Shown here one piece after another: positions 5,897 through 9,228 of a stretch of DNA of 9,228 nucleotides. This DNA is from Gordonibacter faecis. Lineage in GTDB: Bacteria; Actinomycetota; Coriobacteriia; Coriobacteriales; Eggerthellaceae. The DNA is taken from positions 1 to 9,228 of the forward strand of contig NZ_JASJEU010000009.1 of assembly GCF_030077735.1 (NCBI RefSeq), written 5' to 3'. Made by a program: the position numbers and the translations under genes. Below the pieces are notes generated by a model. The model had not been told where the DNA came from and did no database searches. It worked only from the letters and a program-made list of their open reading frames with translations. The number at the start of each line of letters is the position of its first letter. The first letter of the stretch is position 1.

Positions 5897-8251
5897 ATGG
5901 GTATTCGTATAGCGCTTGCGGGCAATCCAAATTGCGGCAAGACAACAATGTTTAACGACCTCACCGGGTCGAACCAGTACGTGGGCAACTGGCCGGGCGT
6001 CACCGTGGAAAAGAAAGAAGGCACGTGCACGCGCGACAAAAGCATCACCATCACGGACTTGCCGGGCGTCTATTCGCTCTCGCCCTACTCGCCCGAGGAA
6101 ATTGTGACGCGCGACTTCCTGCTGGACGGCGGCCCAAACGTGGTCATCAACCTGGTGGACGCCACCAACCTTGAGCGCAACCTCTACCTGACGACGCAGA
6201 TCCTCGATCTGGGTCTTCCGGTCGTGGTGGCGCTGAACATGATGGACCTCGTGGAGAAAAGCGGCGACACCATCAACGTGGCGAAACTGTCGCAGCGGCT
6301 GGGCTGCCCCGTGGTGGAAACCTCCGCGCTGAAGGGTCGCGGCATGGAGGAACTGCTGGCCGTGGCCGTGAACGCGGCGAAAACAGCAACGCCGCCGACG
6401 CCTAACCTGCCCTTCGACGCCGCCGTAGAAGACGCGCTCTCCCAGGTCAGCGACGTGCTGGGAACCCGCGTGAAGCCCCACACCGCGCGCTGGTTCGCGC
6501 TCAAGGCGCTGGAAGGCGAAGAGCGTACGCTTGACGCGCTCAACCTGCCCGCTGGCGACCGCGAAGCCATCGCCGCCATCCGCGAGGCGCTCGAAAATCG
6601 CCTGGACGACGACGCCGAAAGCATCATCACCGGCGAGCGCTACGATGCCATCGGTCACGTCGTAGACGCCTGCGTCAAGCGCTCGCTCAAAGGCGCCACC
6701 GCCACGCAGAAAATCGACCGCGTAGTCACGAACCGCTGGCTGGGCATTCCCATCTTCATTGTGGTCATGACCTTGGTGTACTACCTGGCCGTATCCACGG
6801 TGGGCACCCTGTTCACCGACTGGGCGAACGACGGCGTGTTCGGCGACGGTTGGCTCTACACCGGCACCGAGCAGTACGACGAAGCCGTGGCCACCTGGGA
6901 GGAAACCGTCGCTGCCGCCGAGGAAGCCGGCGCAAGCGAAGCCGAGTTGGCCGTCCTCGCCGAGGAAGAGCCTGATCCCGCCACCTTCGGCGTGTATATC
7001 CCCGGTCTCACACCCGTTGCCACCGAGGCGCTGGAATCTATCGGCACGGCACCGTGGCTGGTCAGCCTCATTGTTGACGGCATCATTGCCGGCGTGGGCG
7101 CGGTGCTGGGCTTCGTTCCCCAGATGATTGTGCTGTTCCTGCTGCTTTCGCTGCTGGAGGCGTGCGGCTACATGGCGCGCGTGGCGTTCATCATGGACCG
7201 CATTTTCCGCAAATTTGGCCTGTCGGGCAAAAGTTTCATCCCCATGCTCATTGCGTCGGGCTGCGGCGTGCCGGCGGTCATGGCCACGAAAACCATCGAG
7301 AACGAGAAAGACCGCCGCATGACCATCATCACCACGACGATGATCCCGTGTGGCGCGAAAATGCCTATCATCGCGCTGGTATTTGGTGCTGTCGCCGGCG
7401 GCGACGCGGGCGCTACCTGGTGGATTGCGCCGCTGTTCTACTTCCTGGGCGTGGCGGCCATCATCATTTCCGGCATCATGCTGCGCAAGACGAAGATGTT
7501 CGCGGGTGAAGCAACGCCGTTCATCATGGAGCTGCCCGCCTATCACGTGCCCGCCGCCAAAAACGTGCTGATGGCCACGTGGGAGCGCGTCCGCAGCTTC
7601 ATCGTGAAGGCCGGCACTATCATTTTCCTCAGCTCCATTGTCATTTGGTTCTTGCAGGGCTTCGGCTTCTACGACGGGCAGTTCGGCCTGCTTGACCCCG
7701 AGATGGAGGGCTACATGGACTACAGCCTGATGGCGGGCCTGGGCAACGCGCTTGCGTGGCTGTTCGCGCCGCTGGGCTTTGGGAATTGGGAAAGTGCCGT
7801 CACGTCCATAACGGGCCTGGTGGCGAAGGAAAACGTGGTTGCCACGGTGGGCGTGCTGACGGCTGCCGGCGACGTGGGCGAGGCCGACCCGACGCTGTGG
7901 GCTGCGTTCGGCACGATGCTGGGCGGAAGCGTGCCGGCTATCCTGGCGTTCTGCGCGTTCAACCTGCTGTGCGCGCCGTGCTTTGCGGCCATTGGCACCA
8001 TCCGTCGCCAGATGGCGTCGGCGAAGTGGACGTGGTTCGCCATTGGCTACATGACGCTGTTCGCGTGGGCCGTGGCGCTGATGATCTACCAGTTCGGCCT
8101 GCTGCTGGCGGGCGGCGCCTTCACCGTGTGGTCGGGCGTTGCCGTGGTGGTGCTGGCCGGCATGCTGTTCCAACTGCTGCGCCCGATGCCTCGCTTTGAT
8201 GGTGAAAGTGCTGTGAAGAAGCTGGACGCGAAGAGCAGCGCCGCGGCGTAA
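5897..8251 (+). CDS. feoB: Ferrous iron transport protein B, FeoB (784 aa)
   Basis: The Fe(II) permease of the cytoplasmic membrane, with an N-terminal GTPase. G-domain motifs: G1 GNPNCGKT (9-16), NWPGVTVE (31-38), G3 DLPG (54-57), G4 NMMD (114-117), G5 SALKG (143-147). A helical GDI-like segment follows (to about 275), then the membrane part starting near IPIFIVVMTLVYYLAV. Gate-type motifs have the conserved cysteines: C423 in EACGYMAR, C456 in SGCGVPAVMATKT, C485 in MIPCGAKMP, and C692/C695 in LLCAPCF. Residues about 325-364, between the first two membrane segments, are an acidic stretch with 13 Asp/Glu and no Lys or Arg, not present in E. coli FeoB. The start at 5897 was chosen because homology begins there and AGGTGG lies just upstream; the frame is open 45 codons further. 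It is followed 22 nt later by the Cys-rich membrane peptide. Confidence 0.97.
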   Translation: MGIRIALAGNPNCGKTTMFNDLTGSNQYVGNWPGVTVEKKEGTCTRDKSITITDLPGVYSLSPYSPEEIVTRDFLLDGGPNVVINLVDATNLERNLYLTTQILDLGLPVVVALNMMDLVEKSGDTINVAKLSQRLGCPVVETSALKGRGMEELLAVAVNAAKTATPPTPNLPFDAAVEDALSQVSDVLGTRVKPHTARWFALKALEGEERTLDALNLPAGDREAIAAIREALENRLDDDAESIITGERYDAIGHVVDACVKRSLKGATATQKIDRVVTNRWLGIPIFIVVMTLVYYLAVSTVGTLFTDWANDGVFGDGWLYTGTEQYDEAVATWEETVAAAEEAGASEAELAVLAEEEPDPATFGVYIPGLTPVATEALESIGTAPWLVSLIVDGIIAGVGAVLGFVPQMIVLFLLLSLLEACGYMARVAFIMDRIFRKFGLSGKSFIPMLIASGCGVPAVMATKTIENEKDRRMTIITTTMIPCGAKMPIIALVFGAVAGGDAGATWWIAPLFYFLGVAAIIISGIMLRKTKMFAGEATPFIMELPAYHVPAAKNVLMATWERVRSFIVKAGTIIFLSSIVIWFLQGFGFYDGQFGLLDPEMEGYMDYSLMAGLGNALAWLFAPLGFGNWESAVTSITGLVAKENVVATVGVLTAAGDVGEADPTLWAAFGTMLGGSVPAILAFCAFNLLCAPCFAAIGTIRRQMASAKWTWFAIGYMTLFAWAVALMIYQFGLLLAGGAFTVWSGVAVVVLAGMLFQLLRPMPRFDGESAVKKLDAKSSAAA

Positions 8252-8273
8252 CCCCTGATGAAAGGACGTGCTT

Positions 8274-8513
8274 ATGCTTGCTTTTGATATGACGCCCGCG
8301 ACGGTGATTATAGGCCTGGTGGTGGTTGCCCTGGCTGTGCTGGCCACGCGACGGTTGGTGAAGCGTGGAACGTGTGACTGTCACGACCACGGGGGTGGCG
8401 AAGGTGGCGCCTCGCCCTGCGCCGGAGGCTGCGCAGGCTGCCACGGCTGCGGCGCAGCCGAGCGCATGGCGGCAGAGGTAGAACGCGCCGCCGCGAAGCA
8501 GGCGAGCGCCTGA
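8274..8513 (+). CDS. FeoB-associated Cys-rich membrane protein (79 aa)
   Basis: A short single-pass membrane peptide of the FeoB_associated type often encoded just after feoB in anaerobes. Residues about 8-27 are a hydrophobic helix (TPATVIIGLVVVALAVLATR), followed by basic RRLVKR. A tail with C34-x-C36 and C49-x3-C53-x2-C56-x2-C59 plus H37, H39 and H57 could bind metal, and a helical end (AAERMAAEVERAAAK) follows. The basic residues after the helix suggest a cytosolic Cys-rich tail. It may be a metallochaperone or a FeoC-like companion; the biochemical role is not established. The ATG at 8274 has AAAGGA 7 nt upstream; the GTG at 8268 is too close to that site. Confidence 0.9.
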   Translation: MLAFDMTPATVIIGLVVVALAVLATRRLVKRGTCDCHDHGGGEGGASPCAGGCAGCHGCGAAERMAAEVERAAAKQASA

Positions 8514-8540
8514 TCTGCGGTGACAATGTGGTAGCGGGTG

Positions 8541-8582
8541 GGGCCCGATAGCTGCTTGCGGCTGTCGGGCCCTGCTTGTTGT
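8541..8582 (+). terminator. Rho-independent-type terminator of the feo cluster
   Basis: GGGCCCGATAGC (8541-8552) pairs with GCTGTCGGGCCC (8561-8572) as a 12-bp stem with one G-U pair and an 8-nt loop. It is followed by a broken T-rich tail (TGCTTGTTGT). It lies 28 bp past the last feo gene. The tail is weak, so read-through is possible. Confidence 0.75.
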
Positions 8583-8723
8583 TGGGGCGGGGTGGGGTGC
8601 TGGCCGCTGGTTGCTGTGGGGCTGATTGCAGGTGGTTGGTTCATGGTTGGGCTCGTCGCGCGGGGGCGGCGGATTTTTGGCTGCTGCTTATCACGCTGCC
8701 GCGGCCCTCATTCGTTTATGGAG
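8583..8723. other. Intergenic stretch between the feo terminator and the candidate sRNA
   Basis: G-rich, low-complexity sequence on the + strand without a credible gene or ribosome site. Nothing else was recognised here. Confidence 0.4.
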
Positions 8724-8739
8724 GAATTGTAAACCATGG
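8724..8739 (+). promoter_or_regulatory. Shared 16-bp motif upstream of the sRNA promoter (site 3)
   Basis: GAATTGTAAACCATGG differs from 4726-4741 at one base. It contains the palindrome ACCATGGT (8733-8740) and is flanked by direct copies of GTAAAC (8729-8734 and 8739-8744). It ends 10 bp before the -35. The match to the feo promoter motif suggests a common regulator. Confidence 0.55.
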
Positions 8740-8749
8740 TAAACTTCCC

Positions 8750-8778
8750 TTGACCCGTAGTATGAGTTAACGTAGACT
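8750..8778 (+). promoter_or_regulatory. Strong sigma-70-type promoter of the candidate sRNA
   Basis: TTGACC (8750-8755), a 17-nt spacer and TAGACT (8773-8778): the -35 matches consensus in 5 of 6 bases with ideal spacing. A start is expected near 8785. It is the best-looking promoter in the window, yet no ordinary gene follows it. A GTTAAC (8766-8771) lies inside the spacer. Confidence 0.7.
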
Positions 8779-8784
8779 AACATA

Positions 8785-8929
8785 TGTCAGAAGGCGATGG
8801 AAAACAAAACCTTCTGCTCCTCTCTTCTTGTTGACTCGGCGGTGAAGGCTCCTCTCGTCTGGCCGTTCACCGCAACCTTCGCCGATGGGGCGACCTCCCC
8901 CTTCGCCCCATCGGCACTCCTCCCTTTTT
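8785..8929 (+). ncRNA. Candidate small regulatory RNA with anti-Shine-Dalgarno loops (~145 nt)
   Basis: Between a good promoter and a hairpin/T-run end, the transcript would fold into three hairpins: CAGAAGG/CCTTCTG (8788-8794/8810-8816), GCGGTGAA/TTCACCGC (8839-8846/8866-8873) and a 13-bp GC-rich stem (8881-8893/8903-8915). The unpaired parts are pyrimidine-rich: GCTCCTCTC in the linker (8816-8824), the same nonamer in the second hairpin loop (8848-8856), CCTCCCCCT as the third loop (8894-8902), and CTCCTCCC in the tail (8917-8924). Such C/U-rich loops pair with Shine-Dalgarno sites in sRNAs like FsrA and LhrC. A 44-codon frame (8797-8931, MENKTFCSSL...) also fits, but its only possible ribosome site is 2 nt from the ATG and lies in the first stem, so translation is doubtful. 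The shared upstream motif suggests co-regulation with feo. Expression is inferred. Confidence 0.6.
8881..8929 (+). terminator. Terminator hairpin of the candidate sRNA
   Basis: GCCGATGGGGCGA pairs perfectly with TCGCCCCATCGGC (13 bp) around a 9-nt loop. A 9-nt C-rich spacer and then five T (8925-8929) follow. The spacer is longer than in classical terminators, so the end point is approximate. Confidence 0.6.
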
Positions 8930-8974
8930 GAAAAACTTTCTGATCGCAATGTGCGGTGCGCGCGCCGATTGTCC

Positions 8975-9228
8975 CAAAAGTGTGACGCGCTTCGCGCTGG
9001 CTAATGCGCCAAGAGATAATGATCTCCCTATCACGATGGCGCGGGCTTCTTTCGGTGTAAAAAAACCTAACTAAAAAGGTAAACTTCGTAGGGGCGATTC
9101 ATGAATCGCCCTTTCGCGCATAGCGCGAATACGTAGGTAATGATTGAGTTCTCCGCCTTCGGCGGAGAGGGCGATTCGTGAATCGCCCCTCATATACTCT
9201 TTATGTCGCCAGATTTATGGCGAGTACG
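8975..9228. repeat. Right arm of 254-nt inverted repeat
   Basis: The inverted partner of 22-275. Its inner 23 nt (8975-8997) and outer 45 nt (9184-9228) are exact reverse complements of the left arm, with diverged but alignable sequence between, including the block 8998-9089. It lies downstream of the rightward transcripts as the left arm lies downstream of the leftward ones, so each arm faces a 3' end in the same sense. No gene was seen from 8930 to the end. The repeat reaches the last base, so it may continue outside. Confidence 0.85.
9090..9189. repeat. Palindrome-bounded 100-bp core of the right arm
   Basis: It starts GGGGCG and ends CGCCCC, with a GGGCGATTC/GAATCGCCC palindrome, a TTCGCGC/GCGCGAA hairpin, an AGGT-containing spacer, a CTCCGCC/GGCGGAG hairpin and a second GGGCGATTC/GAATCGCCC hairpin. 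This is the same + strand order as 61-160, so the core is flipped relative to its arm when compared with the left side. Confidence 0.7.

Noticed and set aside
5828..8347. Very long open frame on the - strand opposite feoB (839 codons)
   Set aside because: It is antisense to a clearly recognisable FeoB, has a composition of His/Arg/Gln/Ala typical of GC-rich shadow frames, and shows no domain.
8797..8931. 44-codon open frame MENKTFCSSL... in the candidate sRNA
   Set aside because: The only Shine-Dalgarno-like sequence (AGAAGG) is 2 nt from the ATG and pairs within the first hairpin, and the frame ends inside the terminator T-run. It is kept only as a possible dual-function reading.

Overview
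This high-GC window, with dense coding and long open frames on both strands, looks like an actinobacterial chromosome. The gene content (a feoA-feoA-feoB-Cys-rich cluster, a one-domain ModE-like regulator, a long-type threonine synthase) suggests Coriobacteriia, perhaps Eggerthellaceae. That placement rests on protein flavour and context, not on a database match.

Layout. Positions 22-275 and 8975-9228 are the two arms of a 254-nt imperfect inverted repeat, made mostly of short GC-rich hairpins, that brackets everything else. Leftward from the first intergenic region runs a probable two-gene unit: threonine synthase (692-2260) and then a small ModE-type winged-helix protein (301-645). Rightward runs a P1B-type ATPase with the CPH metal motif (2537-4582, CopB-like). 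It is followed by a ferrous iron uptake cluster: feoA-1 (4810-5136), feoA-2 (5370-5606), feoB (5897-8251) and a FeoB-associated Cys-rich membrane protein (8274-8513), closed by a hairpin terminator (8541-8572).

The non-coding DNA is the most unusual part. The gap between the two feoA genes holds two perfect copies of the chromosome-segregation site parS (centres 76 bp apart), inside duplicated AT-rich flanks. Downstream of the feo cluster, 8750-8929 has a strong-looking promoter, three hairpins and a T-run, with no convincing gene. I read it as a small RNA of about 145 nt. Its unpaired segments repeatedly carry CUCCUC/CCUCCC tracts complementary to Shine-Dalgarno sequences. A 16-bp motif just upstream of its promoter (8724-8739) matches 15/16 a motif just upstream of the feo promoter (4726-4741), and a third degenerate copy lies at 4775-4789. 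The simplest model is one metal-responsive regulator controlling both the Fe(II) importer and a regulatory RNA, in the manner of the Fur-controlled sRNAs RyhB (E. coli) and FsrA (B. subtilis). This is inference.

How the parts work together: FeoB is the GTP-driven Fe(II) permease, the two FeoA SH3-like proteins are its cytosolic partners, and the Cys-rich membrane peptide is its usual small companion. The CPH ATPase would export copper or a similar metal, so the rightward half is a transition-metal homeostasis region. Threonine synthase and the ModE-like protein form a separate, divergently transcribed unit. No transposase, integrase, tRNA, rRNA or CRISPR array was seen.
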